A stretch of DNA of 64,000 nucleotides from Parabacteroides faecis (GCF_014647375.1 NZ_BMPB01000009.1:124001-188000), one strand, 5' to 3'; counted from the stretch's first letter, positions 43,188 through 51,909 are shown. Made by a program: numbers and translations. The notes: generated by a model not told the origin, from the letters alone.

Positions 43188-43694
43188 ATGGGGAGAAATT
43201 TTTTTCATGTTTACCTGATTGTTGTTACATGTAGGATATTCATTCTTTTTTTGTATAAAGTACAGAATAAATGTCTAGGGTATATAAATTGTACTCGTTC
43301 AACGAATATAACTGAAGTATCTCCCGAAGATCAGCTTGTATATGATACAGTGTGCAAAAGGATTAATAATTTCCTGATAAATGAAAAACACTTTCAGGAT
43401 AAAAATATAAATATAGTAGTAATGGCACATCAGTGCCATATCAGGAAAGATTTGGTGAATAAAACATTGAAAGCCAAATATGATTTAACTTTTTCAAATT
43501 ATCTTAGAGAAAAGCGTATTAAATACGCGTGTACTTTATTACTTGATCCATCCAATATGAAGATAGACGTGATTTCAGATGCTTCTGGATTTAAAACAAC
43601 ACGAACTTTTGTCAGGAGTTTTAGGTCTGTGAAAAATGTATCTCCGACCGAATACCGGCATCTTCAAGTATTCAAAAGAAATATGTTTTGTTGA
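43188..43694 (+). CDS. AraC-family DNA-binding domain protein with an N-terminal membrane segment
   Basis: A 168-residue AT-rich gene. Residues about 7-25 form one hydrophobic segment (HVYLIVVTCRIFILFLY). Residues about 65-160 form an AraC/XylS HTH domain: INIVVMAHQCHIRKDLVNKTLKAKY (first helix pair, quoted here as MAHQCHIRKDLVNKTLK), SNYLREKRIKYACTLLLD, and the second HTH with FVRSFRSVKNVSPTEYR, which carries the family end motif. The protein is short and has no ligand domain, so it may be a truncated relic of a larger membrane regulator or a true small one. It has a good promoter. Target genes are unknown. Confidence 0.7.
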   Translation: MGRNFFHVYLIVVTCRIFILFLYKVQNKCLGYINCTRSTNITEVSPEDQLVYDTVCKRINNFLINEKHFQDKNINIVVMAHQCHIRKDLVNKTLKAKYDLTFSNYLREKRIKYACTLLLDPSNMKIDVISDASGFKTTRTFVRSFRSVKNVSPTEYRHLQVFKRNMFC

Positions 43695-43898
43695 CAAATT
43701 GTTGACAGACCTGTCGTTTTCGGGTTTGGCATGTGACAAAAATGGCTTTGTCCTTTCTGTATCTTGCTTTTTCTTGTCTGCGTGGAATTTTTGTTATTCA
43801 TTTGCTGGAAAGAAAAGGTTTAAGAGTTTGATACAAATAATGAAGTGTTAATATACCTTGACTATGAAGAAGAGAAAGAAGAAGTGATTCTTCTTTGG

Positions 43899-43933
43899 GT
43901 AGTCCGATAAAGACGTTTGTCGGACTACTTTTT
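43899..43933 (+). terminator. Plus-strand intrinsic terminator
   Basis: GTAGTCCGA pairs with TCGGACTAC across a 12-nt loop, followed by TTTTT. It is 205 nt beyond the AraC-type gene, so either that gene has a long 3' UTR or something small is transcribed just before it. Confidence 0.75.
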
Positions 43934-44028
43934 CTAAAATATTAGTGGGCTATGATTAAGTTTACGTATTTTGTTTGGAGAGAGTTGATCAACTTTATTT
44001 TTCCATAGTTTTTTGGTTAGTAATAAGG

Positions 44029-44060
44029 AAGTCCCGGCTTGTGAAAGTCGGGACTTTTGC
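44029..44060 (+). terminator. Second plus-strand intrinsic terminator
   Basis: AAGTCCCGGCTT pairs with AAGTCGGGACTT across a GTGA loop, followed by TTG. No gene lies between this and the terminator at 43899. Confidence 0.6.
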
Positions 44061-44064
44061 ATAT

Positions 44065-44095
44065 AAAAAAAGGATAACCTTTCGATTATCCTTTT
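44065..44095 (-). terminator. Terminator of the tRNA-Tyr/tRNA-Gly transcript
   Basis: On the minus strand AAAAGGATAA pairs with TTATCCTTTT with a CGAAAG-type loop, then a long T run. It follows the tRNA-Gly gene by a few nucleotides. Confidence 0.8.
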
Positions 44096-44101
44096 CTTGA
44101 G

Positions 44102-44174
44102 AGCGGAAGACGGGACTCAAACCCGCGACCCTCAGCTTGGAAGGCTAATGCTCTATCAACTGAGCTACTTCCGC
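44102..44174 (-). tRNA. tRNA-Gly (anticodon TCC)
   Basis: The minus strand folds as a 73-nt cloverleaf: acceptor GCGGAAG pairs with CTTCCGC, D-loop AGCTCAGTTGATAGAGC, anticodon loop CTTCCAA (anticodon TCC), and T-arm CGGGTTTGAGTCCCG. The 3' CCA is not encoded. It is downstream of tRNA-Tyr by 26 nt in the same transcript. Confidence 0.95.
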
Positions 44175-44200
44175 AATTTTAATTGCTTTTGAAAAGTTAG

Positions 44201-44283
44201 TGGGCAGTGATGGATTCGAACCACCGAAGTCGAAAGACAGCTGAGTTACAGTCAGCCCCATTTGGCCACTCTGGTAACTGCCC
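44201..44283 (-). tRNA. tRNA-Tyr (anticodon GTA)
   Basis: An 83-nt type II tRNA on the minus strand: acceptor GGGCAGT pairs with ACTGCCC, discriminator A, anticodon stem-loop CTGACTGTAACTCAG (anticodon GTA), a long variable arm typical of Tyr, and T-arm GGTTCGAATCC. CCA is not encoded. Confidence 0.95.
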
Positions 44284-44304
44284 CTATTATTTTCAATTGC
44301 GATG

Positions 44305-44335
44305 CAAAGGTACGATTATTTTTGAAACCTGCAAG
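44305..44335 (-). promoter_or_regulatory. Promoter of the tRNA-Tyr/tRNA-Gly transcript
   Basis: CAAAGGTA on the plus strand is TACCTTTG on the minus strand, with CTTG (one mismatch to TTTG) 19 nt upstream. It lies 22 nt before the mature 5' end of tRNA-Tyr. Confidence 0.6.
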
Positions 44336-44338
44336 CGT

Positions 44339-44821
44339 TTAGTCAGAAAAATGAATCATTTTTAATGCAGTCACTGCTGCTTCATCCCCTTTATTTCCGT
44401 ACTTACCGCCTGCTCGGTCTTCCGATTGCTGCATGTTGTCAGTAGTTAACAGACCGAAAATGAACGGAATATCATACATCAGATTTAACTCGGTAATACC
44501 TTGTGTAACGCCTGAACAAACATAGTCGAAATGGGGAGTATCGCCTCTGACAACGCATCCCAGAACGATCACGGCATTTACATCTTTTGTTTCAGCCATA
44601 CGTTTGGCTCCGAAAGTCAGTTCAAAACTACCCGGTACACGTTTGACATATATGTTTTCCGGTTTTACACCATGTTTTTCCAGCGTGTTACAGGCACCTT
44701 CCAGTAGTTTTTCTGTGATGTGCTTATTCCACTCTGCGACTACAATACCGAATGTCATTTCTGAGCCGTCCGGAACGCTGTTGAAGTCGTAATCTGATAA
44801 ATTTTGATAAGCTGTAGCCAT
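44339..44821 (-). CDS. ribH: 6,7-dimethyl-8-ribityllumazine synthase
   Basis: A 160-residue protein with [60 protein letters not shown] (quoted in part as [16 protein letters not shown]) and [21 protein letters not shown]. It joins the ribityl-uracil and dihydroxybutanone-phosphate units in riboflavin synthesis and usually forms 60-mer shells. No other rib genes are adjacent, which is common for ribH. Confidence 0.95.
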   Translation of the reverse strand: MATAYQNLSDYDFNSVPDGSEMTFGIVVAEWNKHITEKLLEGACNTLEKHGVKPENIYVKRVPGSFELTFGAKRMAETKDVNAVIVLGCVVRGDTPHFDYVCSGVTQGITELNLMYDIPFIFGLLTTDNMQQSEDRAGGKYGNKGDEAAVTALKMIHFSD

Positions 44822-44896
44822 AACTCTATATTTAAAATAAAAGGATGCCTTTTTTGATGAGACATCCTCTTATATAGTTTATATCGTATGATTATA

Positions 44897-45580
44897 TTAT
44901 TTAGCAGCAGAAGCACGGGCGATATATTTATCGATATCGGCAGCTTCCATTGAGTTGAAATATTTTTCTTTAATCGTAGTATATGCTTTAACAGCATCAC
45001 TGTACTGTTTCTGGTTTTCGTAAGCAATACCTGCTTTTTTCAGATAAACCGGACTGATCACTTCGTTGTCTGCTTTCTTGGCTGCTTTTTCGAAATAGCT
45101 GATACCTTCTTTTATATTACCCATATTTACGTAGCAGTCACCGATCAAACCTATAATAGCCGGAGAAATCATGTTGTCATCTCCGCTGAATGATTTCAGT
45201 TTATCAATAGCCTTTTCCGTATCGCCCATTTTGAAATAGCAGATACCTGCATAGGCTTTTGCCAGATTACCGGAAGTTGTGCTTCCATATTGATCAATGA
45301 TTCCTTCAAAGCCGTCGAAATCAGCTCCATTGCCGTTCAATGCCAGATTGAAAGAGTCTTTAGCGAAATACTGTTCTCCTTTAAATATAGCAGCGGCTGC
45401 TTTCTTTTCCTGAGGAATCAAATAACCGTGTTTAATTCCCAGAACAGCTCCAACAACAAGTGCGATAGCTATAATTCCGTAAATGATCTTTTTTGAATTG
45501 TTTTCAATGAACTGTTCCGATCTCGAAACAATCTCTTCTACTTCTAACTCCTTGTTGGTGTCTTTTCCCTTAGTAGCCAT
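44897..45580 (-). CDS. TPR-domain membrane-anchored protein
   Basis: A 227-residue protein. A charged N-terminus is followed by one membrane helix (about 33-52, IIYGIIAIALVVGAVLGI). The rest is made of tetratricopeptide repeats (KAYAGICYFKMGDTEKAIDKL, IIGLIGDCYVNMGNIKEGISYFEKAA, LKKAGIAYENQKQYSDAVKAY). This is the YfgM/TPR_21-like layout, an inner-membrane protein with the TPR part in the periplasm. YfgM is an ancillary factor of the Sec machinery in E. coli, but this protein's role is not established. A TACTTTTG element lies upstream. Confidence 0.82.
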   Translation of the reverse strand: MATKGKDTNKELEVEEIVSRSEQFIENNSKKIIYGIIAIALVVGAVLGIKHGYLIPQEKKAAAAIFKGEQYFAKDSFNLALNGNGADFDGFEGIIDQYGSTTSGNLAKAYAGICYFKMGDTEKAIDKLKSFSGDDNMISPAIIGLIGDCYVNMGNIKEGISYFEKAAKKADNEVISPVYLKKAGIAYENQKQYSDAVKAYTTIKEKYFNSMEAADIDKYIARASAAK

Positions 45581-45640
45581 AATGTGTTATAGTTATTTAT
45601 TATTTTATCTACAGATTTATGCCAATGGCAATTCAAAGCG

Positions 45641-45648
45641 CAAAAGTA
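45641..45648 (-). promoter_or_regulatory. -7 element of the TPR protein gene
   Basis: CAAAAGTA on the plus strand is TACTTTTG on the minus strand, about 60 nt from the start codon. No -33 TTTG is seen. Confidence 0.4.
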
Positions 45649-45690
45649 GTTTTTTTTACTGATATAATCTATACTTAGAAGTATATTTTT

Positions 45691-45698
45691 TAATTTTG
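45691..45698 (+). promoter_or_regulatory. -7 element of recF
   Basis: TAATTTTG matches TAnnTTTG and lies 20 nt before ATG 45718. No -33 TTTG at standard spacing. Confidence 0.4.
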
Positions 45699-45717
45699 TA
45701 CGATTAATAAAGTACAG

Positions 45718-46821
45718 ATGATACTCAGAAAGCTTTCTATTCTCAACTACAAAAATATTCTTCAGGCGGAAGTTGTTTTCTCCCCGAAAATGAATTGTTT
45801 CTTTGGAAATAACGGGATGGGGAAAACGAACCTGTTGGACGTGATCCATTATCTTTCGTTTTGTAAGAGTCATATAAATACTCTTGACAGTCAGATCATC
45901 AACAATGATCAGGAGATGTGTGTGATCCAGGGAGAGTATGATTACGAAGGGAGGGCGGAGGATATTTTCTGTGCTATCCGTCGCCGTCAGCGAAAACAGT
46001 TCAAGCGGAATAAAAAGGAATATGAAAAATTGTCCGAACATATCGGACTATTGCCTTTAGTCATGGTTTCACCTGCTGATTCGGATTTGATCCGTGGCGG
46101 AAGTGACGAACGACGCCGATTTCTGGACCTGATCATTTCACAGCAGGACAAGCAATATCTGCATGCTCTGATACAGTATAACAAGGCGTTGCTTCAGCGT
46201 AATATGCTTCTTAAGAATCAAAGTACGGATGCCGCTTTGTATGAAGTATTGGAAATGCAGATGAGTATGTACGGAAAAATGGTTTTCGATAAGCGTCAAT
46301 TACTGGTGGAGAGTTTTATTCCTATTTTCAATGAGTACTATCAGACTATTTGCCGTTCTACCGAACAGGTCGGATTACGCTATATTTCCCAGTTGGAGGA
46401 TAGAGACTTGACAGAATCATTGGCTGCCAACAGGGAACGTGATCGTATCCTGGGATATACATCCAACGGCGTGCATAAAGATGAACTGGAAATGACACTG
46501 AATGAGCAGCTGATCCGCCGAGTAGGTTCTCAGGGACAGAACAAAACTTATCTGATTGCGCTAAAATTGGCCCAGTTCGCTTTTCTTAACCGAAAAGGCC
46601 AGACGACTCCCATTTTGCTTTTGGATGATATTTTTGATAAATTGGATGCGGCTCGTGTTGCCGAGATTATAAAACTGGTTAGCGGTGACAGTTTCGGACA
46701 AATATTTATAACTGATACCAACAGGAAATATCTGGATGAAATACTGCAAGCTATGAATCATGATTATGCCTTGTTCAGGGTAGAACAGGGTGAGGTGCAA
46801 CCTATGGAGGATCGTGTATGA
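45718..46821 (+). CDS. recF: DNA replication and repair protein RecF
   Basis: A 367-residue ABC-type ATPase. Motifs: Walker A FGNNGMGKTNLL (about 29-40), an arginine-rich region typical of RecF (RRRQRKQFKRNKKEY), VSPADSDLIRGGSDERRRFLD, signature VGSQGQNKTYLIALKLAQF and Walker B PILLLDDIFDKLD. It loads RecA at single-stranded gaps with RecO/RecR. It overlaps the following DUF721 gene by 4 nt. Unlike the textbook dnaA-dnaN-recF order, it lies 34 kb from dnaA here. Confidence 0.95.
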   Translation: MILRKLSILNYKNILQAEVVFSPKMNCFFGNNGMGKTNLLDVIHYLSFCKSHINTLDSQIINNDQEMCVIQGEYDYEGRAEDIFCAIRRRQRKQFKRNKKEYEKLSEHIGLLPLVMVSPADSDLIRGGSDERRRFLDLIISQQDKQYLHALIQYNKALLQRNMLLKNQSTDAALYEVLEMQMSMYGKMVFDKRQLLVESFIPIFNEYYQTICRSTEQVGLRYISQLEDRDLTESLAANRERDRILGYTSNGVHKDELEMTLNEQLIRRVGSQGQNKTYLIALKLAQFAFLNRKGQTTPILLLDDIFDKLDAARVAEIIKLVSGDSFGQIFITDTNRKYLDEILQAMNHDYALFRVEQGEVQPMEDRV

Positions 46822-47111
46822 AACGGCGGAACACACAAGCTATCGGTGAAGTCCTGAGAGATTTCTTTGAAGATAATACGGAACTTTATGAAAAGATTCT
46901 GGAGATTCGGGTGGAACGTGCCTGGAAAGAGGTGCTCGGACCGATGGTTATGCAATATACCCGTAATATATATGTACGCGATCATATATTATATGTATCG
47001 CTGACTTCTTCCGTATTAAGGAGTGAGCTTACTTTATGCCGCGAAAGGTTGGTGAAGAGCTTGAATGAATATGCTGGTGCTACTGTTATTCATGATATAA
47101 TTATCCGGTAA
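46818..47111 (+). CDS. DUF721 protein, DciA-like helicase loader
   Basis: A 97-residue basic protein starting MKRRNTQAIGEVLRDFFEDN. ERAWKEVLGPMVMQYTRNIYVRDHILYVSLTSSVLRSELT (quoted in part as ERAWKEVLGPMVMQYT and LYVSLTSSVLRSEL) matches the DUF721 pattern of a KH-like fold. In other bacteria DciA loads DnaB when DnaC is absent. The tight recF coupling (4-nt overlap) supports a replication role. Confidence 0.88.
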   Translation: MKRRNTQAIGEVLRDFFEDNTELYEKILEIRVERAWKEVLGPMVMQYTRNIYVRDHILYVSLTSSVLRSELTLCRERLVKSLNEYAGATVIHDIIIR

Positions 47112-47670
47112 TAACTTCTTTTTCTGTAATGATCATATCCATTTTTTTGTCGAAAGGTTCAACCGGGATCATTTCCTGTAACTGAAAATCGAAACAGATT
47201 CCAATTTTAGGTGCTTGTAAAGTGGATAATAACCGGTCGTAATATCCTTTTCCGCGTCCCATGCGGTTCAATTGGCGGTCGAATGCCACACCGGGAACAA
47301 CGATCAGATCAATATCCGTTTCAGGAATAGTCGTTTCCTGATCGGCAGGTTCCAGAATGCCGAAAACTCCGGGTTTTAAGGAATCTATTCCTTCGTAAGG
47401 TAATAAACGAAGATCGTCGCCAACTACCAGTGGGAGGAGAAGTTGTTTTTTATCATACCATTTTTCGAGAAAAGTGGCTGTCTGAACTTCTCCGGGGATA
47501 GCGTTGTATAATGCGACACAAGAAGCCTGCCGGAAGAGTTCAGTCCCTTCCAGCTGCTTCAGTATTGTTCCAGAAAAATCAAGCAATGTAGTCTTCTCGT
47601 ACGAACTCTTTAGAGAGGCTATGTATTTTCGAAGGTGTTGCTTGGATTCTTGCAATTCCTTTATCTGCAT
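47101..47670 (-). CDS. 5-formyltetrahydrofolate cyclo-ligase
   Basis: A 189-residue protein with VALYNAIPGEVQT, PGVFGILEP, DLIVVPGVAFDRQLNRMGRGKGYYDRLL (quoted as VPGVAFDRQLNRMGRGKGYY) and the C-terminal IPVEPFDKKMDMIITE. It converts 5-formyl-THF to 5,10-methenyl-THF with ATP. Its N-terminal 30 codons overlap, in another frame, the end of the upstream protease gene by 92 nt. The basic start HLRKYIASLKSSY resembles other cyclo-ligases, so the overlap seems real. The 3' end overlaps the convergent DUF721 gene by 11 nt. Confidence 0.9.
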   Translation of the reverse strand: MQIKELQESKQHLRKYIASLKSSYEKTTLLDFSGTILKQLEGTELFRQASCVALYNAIPGEVQTATFLEKWYDKKQLLLPLVVGDDLRLLPYEGIDSLKPGVFGILEPADQETTIPETDIDLIVVPGVAFDRQLNRMGRGKGYYDRLLSTLQAPKIGICFDFQLQEMIPVEPFDKKMDMIITEKEVITG

Positions 47671-49300
47671 CTTTTTTCTCTAATGTAGGAATCGATTTTC
47701 CTTCGTTTATGATCTGAATGGCACGTAATAAAGTAGGGTCGTCTTTCAGGAAGATCGGATAGAATCCGGCTTCGTCGAAGAAATTCCGTACAATATACGC
47801 ATGTAACTGGTTTTCGATCAGTTTGCCTGATATATTGATCAGGTTCGGACGTTTCTTGATGCCTTTGGATGCTGCAAAATTGGTGAAATCGTACAACAAA
47901 GGTTGAGATTGTAAATATTTGTACAGATCCTGATAATCCGTGAACGATGATAACTTTTCACGATTCTGATCAGAATATTCCAAAGCATACAGATAAAGCG
48001 TTCCGCTGTTAACAATGCTGGTGAAATAAGTAGTGATGCCGCTCGTATCACGCGGAATGAAGATATCCGGCATGATACCGCCACCGCCATAGACGGTTCG
48101 TCCGATCATGGTATGATATTTTTCCGTGTGTGTATTCTTGATACTGTCAGCTGAATCGAATTCACCATGAATGAAGCGATTATACAGATCCTGATCGTAG
48201 TCTGCGGAATCTCCCAATTTATAGTCTTTTTGAATACTTCGTCCTGAAGGCGTATAATACCGGGCAATCGTCAGTCTGATTTCTGAACCATCGCTTAGTT
48301 TGATGGGCGATTGTACCAACCCTTTTCCATAGGTACGGCGTCCGATGATCAATCCGCGGTCATTATCCTGGATCGCACCTGAGAAAATTTCACTGGCAGA
48401 AGCTGAAAATTCATCTGTCAGGACAACGATAGGAGTCTCTTTGCAAGTACCGGTACCATTGGTGTACACATCGTTTCTCGGGAATGCTTTACCTTCTGTG
48501 TAAACGATTAGCCGTCCTTCCGGCATAAATTCGTTAACCATATTGATAGCAGCATCCATATAGCCACCGGTATTTCCACGCAGGTCGATGACGAAAGAAC
48601 TGCATCCCATTTCTTTCAGTTTGGCAATCGCTGTGATAAATTCGTTATAGGTTGTCCGTCCAAACTTACTAACTTTGATATAACCGATTCCTTTACTCAC
48701 CTCATAAGAAACATCCACGGAATTAACCGGAACATCTCCGCGTGTCACATCGAAGTAAAGCAGGTCGGGAGCACCTCCACGTTTCACACCAAGTTTAACC
48801 GTACTGTTCTTCGCTCCGCGTAGTGTACGCATAATCTTTGCCTGGCTGGTGTTATTCCCGGAATAAATGGAGTCGTTGATCGTGATGATACGGTCGAACG
48901 GCAATAATCCAGCCTTTTCGGCCGGACCTTTAGGGATGACGCTGATCACCAGGATGGTATCTGTCTGCATATTGAATGAAACCCCGATGCCACTGAATGA
49001 ACCTTCCAGGTCTTCGTTTACGATCGTTGCATCTTCGGCAGGGATATAAACGGAGTGGGGGTCTAGCTCACTGAATATTTTAGGTATTGTGCCTTCCACC
49101 AACTTACCCATATTCACAGTATCGACATACTGTTCATCGATAATATCGAGTATGGCATTTATTTTATTCCCGCTGGAAAACATCCGGCGTTTACCATGTT
49201 GGGTAAGAGAAAGATAGTTGTTCCCGATAAAGATACCGAGAGCAATACTAGCTGCAATGATAACAGGTAACCAAATAGTTAACCTTCTGTTTTTGTCCAT
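47579..49300 (-). CDS. C-terminal processing protease (S41 family, CtpA-like)
   Basis: A 573-residue protein: a membrane anchor or signal (about 8-25), a PDZ domain (FSGIGVSFNMQ, KGPAEKAGLLPFDRIITIN), and the S41 catalytic core with nucleophile Ser in TDEFSASASEIFSGA and the Lys of RRTYGKGLVQ. It degrades or trims periplasmic proteins from the C-terminus. The last 30 or so residues (from about ADKGIARI) lie inside the cyclo-ligase start and look like an extra tail compared with typical CtpA ends. It is probably co-transcribed with the cyclo-ligase. Confidence 0.9.
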   Translation of the reverse strand: MDKNRRLTIWLPVIIAASIALGIFIGNNYLSLTQHGKRRMFSSGNKINAILDIIDEQYVDTVNMGKLVEGTIPKIFSELDPHSVYIPAEDATIVNEDLEGSFSGIGVSFNMQTDTILVISVIPKGPAEKAGLLPFDRIITINDSIYSGNNTSQAKIMRTLRGAKNSTVKLGVKRGGAPDLLYFDVTRGDVPVNSVDVSYEVSKGIGYIKVSKFGRTTYNEFITAIAKLKEMGCSSFVIDLRGNTGGYMDAAINMVNEFMPEGRLIVYTEGKAFPRNDVYTNGTGTCKETPIVVLTDEFSASASEIFSGAIQDNDRGLIIGRRTYGKGLVQSPIKLSDGSEIRLTIARYYTPSGRSIQKDYKLGDSADYDQDLYNRFIHGEFDSADSIKNTHTEKYHTMIGRTVYGGGGIMPDIFIPRDTSGITTYFTSIVNSGTLYLYALEYSDQNREKLSSFTDYQDLYKYLQSQPLLYDFTNFAASKGIKKRPNLINISGKLIENQLHAYIVRNFFDEAGFYPIFLKDDPTLLRAIQIINEGKSIPTLEKKDADKGIARIQATPSKIHSLSKEFVREDYIA

Positions 49301-49313
49301 AAAAACGTATATT

Positions 49314-49748
49314 TTATTCGTTTATATCAATATAATCTATGCTAATACCTGCACGTTGCAATAAATTGCATCCGTCTTCCATCCGATACTTCTCTGAATA
49401 TACAACACGCTTAATACCTGATTGGATAATCAGTTTGGCGCATTCTATACAAGGTGCCGAAGTAACGTAGATTGTTGCCCCTTTGCTGCTGTTTGAAGAT
49501 GCCGCCACTTTTGTTATGGCATTAGCTTCGGCATGTAACACATAGGGCTTGGTTACATTATTTTCATCTTCACAGATATTTTCAAAACCGGCAGGTGTCC
49601 CGTTGTATCCATCGGAAATAATCATTTGGTCCTTAACTATCAGTGCACCGACCTGTCGCCGTTTGCAATATGAATTTTCGGCCCAGACTGCGGCCATTCT
49701 CAGATAACGTTTATCTAATTCATATTGCTTTTCTGTTTTTTCGCACAT
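49314..49748 (-). CDS. Deoxycytidylate (dCMP) deaminase
   Basis: A 144-residue protein with the cytidine-deaminase zinc motifs: HAEANAI (HAE) and SAPCIECAKLI (PCxxC). It also has QVGALIVKDQMIISDGYNG and a substrate-loop GTPAGFENICEDE. It makes dUMP from dCMP for thymidylate synthesis. Size and motifs fit the comEB/dCMP-deaminase group. A TACCTTTG element lies upstream and the protease gene follows after 13 nt. Confidence 0.9.
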   Translation of the reverse strand: MCEKTEKQYELDKRYLRMAAVWAENSYCKRRQVGALIVKDQMIISDGYNGTPAGFENICEDENNVTKPYVLHAEANAITKVAASSNSSKGATIYVTSAPCIECAKLIIQSGIKRVVYSEKYRMEDGCNLLQRAGISIDYIDINE

Positions 49749-49783
49749 TGTTTACCTGATTTTGTACTTATTATTTTAGCTAG

Positions 49784-49791
49784 CAAAGGTA
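49784..49791 (-). promoter_or_regulatory. -7 element of the dCMP deaminase gene
   Basis: CAAAGGTA on the plus strand is TACCTTTG on the minus strand, about 35 nt before the start at 49748. No clear -33 box. Confidence 0.5.
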
Positions 49792-49833
49792 AATATAATT
49801 GATTTAACTATTGTATGTTTAGCTATTTTTATA

Positions 49834-51909
49834 TCAATTGCTATTTGCTTTCGGTTCAGCCTGTTTAATGCCGTTTCGTATAAGCAGGGCATCGATGGTC
49901 GGCTCCTGTCCGCGGAAGCGTTTATACAATATAGCCGGGTCTTCTGTTCCTCCTTTCGACAGGACGTTTTCACGGAATGATCGGGCTGTTTCACGGTTGA
50001 ATATCCCAGTTGCCTTGAAAACGGAAAAAGCGTCTGCATCCAGCACTTCTGCCCATTTATATCCGTAATATCCGGCTGCATAGCCTCCGGAGAAGATATG
50101 ACCGAAACTGCTGCTCATCAATGTCCCGGATACTTCCGGAACAATAACGGTCTGTGCCCATGCCTGCTTCTCGAAAGCGATAACATCTCCATCAAATGGT
50201 TCTGTCCGGGTATGCCATGCCATATCCAGCATACCGAAACTCAGTTGGCGGCAACAGAAATATCCTGTGTTGAAATTGGCGGCATCGACTAGCTTGCGGA
50301 TAAGCTCCTGAGGTATCTTTTCTCCTGTCTCGTAATGTACGGCGATCTGATCCAGGAATTCTTTTTCCGTCAACCAGTTTTCCATAAGTTGGGAAGGAAG
50401 TTCTACAAAGTCGCGATACACGTTCGTACCGGACAGGCTGGCATATTTCCCTTTGGCGAACATGCCGTGCAGCGCATGTCCGAACTCATGCAGGAGGGTA
50501 TTCACTTCGTCGAAAGTCAGTAAGGACGGTTTGGTTTTTGTCGGACGCGTAAAGTTCATAACAATGATGATCTGTGGACGGCTGTCGTTACCATCGGCTT
50601 CGTTGTATTGCTCTTTGATACTGTTCATCCAGGCTCCCGATTGTTTACCGTCGCGTGGATGGAAGTCTGTATACAGGATAGAAAGAAATTTACCGTCGGC
50701 ATCATATACTTCGTAAGCATCGACTTCCGGATGGTAAACAGGAATTTCTTTGTTTTCCCTGAATGTGATTCCGTACAATTGTGTTGCAAGTCCGAAGACA
50801 CCGTTTTTAACATTATTCAGTTCGAAGTACGGACGCGTCATCTCGTCATTTACATTGAAACGGATGTCCTTCAGTTTTTCGGAATAATAACTCCAGTCCC
50901 AGGGCATGACGGTGATATTCTCTTTTTCAATTCCCATCGCGAAGCCCTGAACGGCATTGTATTCATTGATAGCAACCGGTTTATAAGCTTTTAGTAATTG
51001 TTCCAACAGCCTATATACGTTGGTCGGTGTTTTAGCCATCGTTCGTTTGAGTGAATATTCTGCATAGGTGTTGTGTCCCATGAGCCGGGCTATTTCCAAC
51101 CGGATGTTGACGATCCGGCGGATAATCTCTTTGTTATCATATTCATCCCCTTTATTTCCGATGCTCATATATTCCCGGTACATAGCTTCACGCAGAGGGC
51201 GTAGAGCCGAATAGCGCATGAAGGGAATATAACTGGGGGCAGACAGGTTGAACAGCCAACCATCTTTCCCTTTTTCCTTTGCCCTGTGTGCTGCCGCTTC
51301 GCGGATGCTTTCGGGAAGTCCGGTCAGATCTTTTTCTTCTGTGAGGAGCAGTTCGTATCTGTTTTTGTCTTTCAATGCATTCTGGTCGAAGGTTAGCGTC
51401 AAGGTACTTAGCTCTGAACTGAGTTTACGATATTTCTCCTTGTCTTCCGGACTTAAATTTGCTCCGCGTACGCAGAATGATTCGAACGTATCTTCCAGTA
51501 ATTTGGCGTCTTCCGTTGATAAGCTTAGCTGTTCCTTTTGTCCGTAAATATTTTTAATACGTGCGAACAGTTTCTCGTTGAGAAATATATTATTGGAACT
51601 TTCCGATAATTTCGGGGAGACTTGTTGTGAAAGATCCATCATTTCATCATTAGCTTCTGCATTAAGCACATTGAAGAATACTGAACTTACTTTTTCAAGT
51701 AGCTTGCCACTCCTTTCCAATGCAACGATTGTGTTTTCGAAAGTAGCAGGTTGTTCGTTTTCTGCTATCTCCTGAATTTCTTTTTCCAGTTGTTTGATTC
51801 CTTCATCGAATGCAGGTTCGTAATGCTCGATCTTTATGTCGTTGAAAGGAGGTGTTGCAAACGGAGTATTATATTGTTGAAAGAATGGATTATTTACTGT
51901 TTGTGTCAT
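49834..51909 (-). CDS. dcp: M3-family zinc peptidase (peptidyl-dipeptidase Dcp-like)
   Basis: A 691-residue protein with the M3 zinc site LLHEFGHALHGMF (HExxH) and its downstream glutamate region YRDFVELPSQLMENW. No signal peptide is visible, so a cytoplasmic site is likely. The rest is the helical thimet-oligopeptidase fold (for instance ATFENTIVALERSG near the start and FSGGYAAGYYGYKWAEVL near the end). It cleaves dipeptides from the C-terminus of short peptides or degrades oligopeptides. Dcp versus PrlC/OpdA is chosen on length and general similarity. Confidence 0.88.
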   Translation of the reverse strand: MTQTVNNPFFQQYNTPFATPPFNDIKIEHYEPAFDEGIKQLEKEIQEIAENEQPATFENTIVALERSGKLLEKVSSVFFNVLNAEANDEMMDLSQQVSPKLSESSNNIFLNEKLFARIKNIYGQKEQLSLSTEDAKLLEDTFESFCVRGANLSPEDKEKYRKLSSELSTLTLTFDQNALKDKNRYELLLTEEKDLTGLPESIREAAAHRAKEKGKDGWLFNLSAPSYIPFMRYSALRPLREAMYREYMSIGNKGDEYDNKEIIRRIVNIRLEIARLMGHNTYAEYSLKRTMAKTPTNVYRLLEQLLKAYKPVAINEYNAVQGFAMGIEKENITVMPWDWSYYSEKLKDIRFNVNDEMTRPYFELNNVKNGVFGLATQLYGITFRENKEIPVYHPEVDAYEVYDADGKFLSILYTDFHPRDGKQSGAWMNSIKEQYNEADGNDSRPQIIIVMNFTRPTKTKPSLLTFDEVNTLLHEFGHALHGMFAKGKYASLSGTNVYRDFVELPSQLMENWLTEKEFLDQIAVHYETGEKIPQELIRKLVDAANFNTGYFCCRQLSFGMLDMAWHTRTEPFDGDVIAFEKQAWAQTVIVPEVSGTLMSSSFGHIFSGGYAAGYYGYKWAEVLDADAFSVFKATGIFNRETARSFRENVLSKGGTEDPAILYKRFRGQEPTIDALLIRNGIKQAEPKANSN

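Larger units (their letters stand above)
43695..44101. other. 407-nt gap with stacked terminators and possible small RNA
   Basis: No gene of normal size is seen. It contains a tiny 7-codon frame (ATG at 43864, product MKKRKKK) and two plus-strand intrinsic terminators (43899-43933 and 44029-44060). A minus-strand terminator for the tRNAs (44065-44095) closes it. The space between the plus-strand terminators could encode an RNA of about 100 nt, though I find no clear promoter there. A palindrome AGTTGATCAACT lies at 43984-43995. Confidence 0.4.

Noticed and set aside
43636-43851. Plus-strand frame of 71 codons after the AraC-type gene
   Set aside because: It overlaps the AraC-type gene in another frame and has no recognisable features.
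45544-46041. Minus-strand frame of 165 codons over the recF start
   Set aside because: Shadow of recF and of the TPR gene start.
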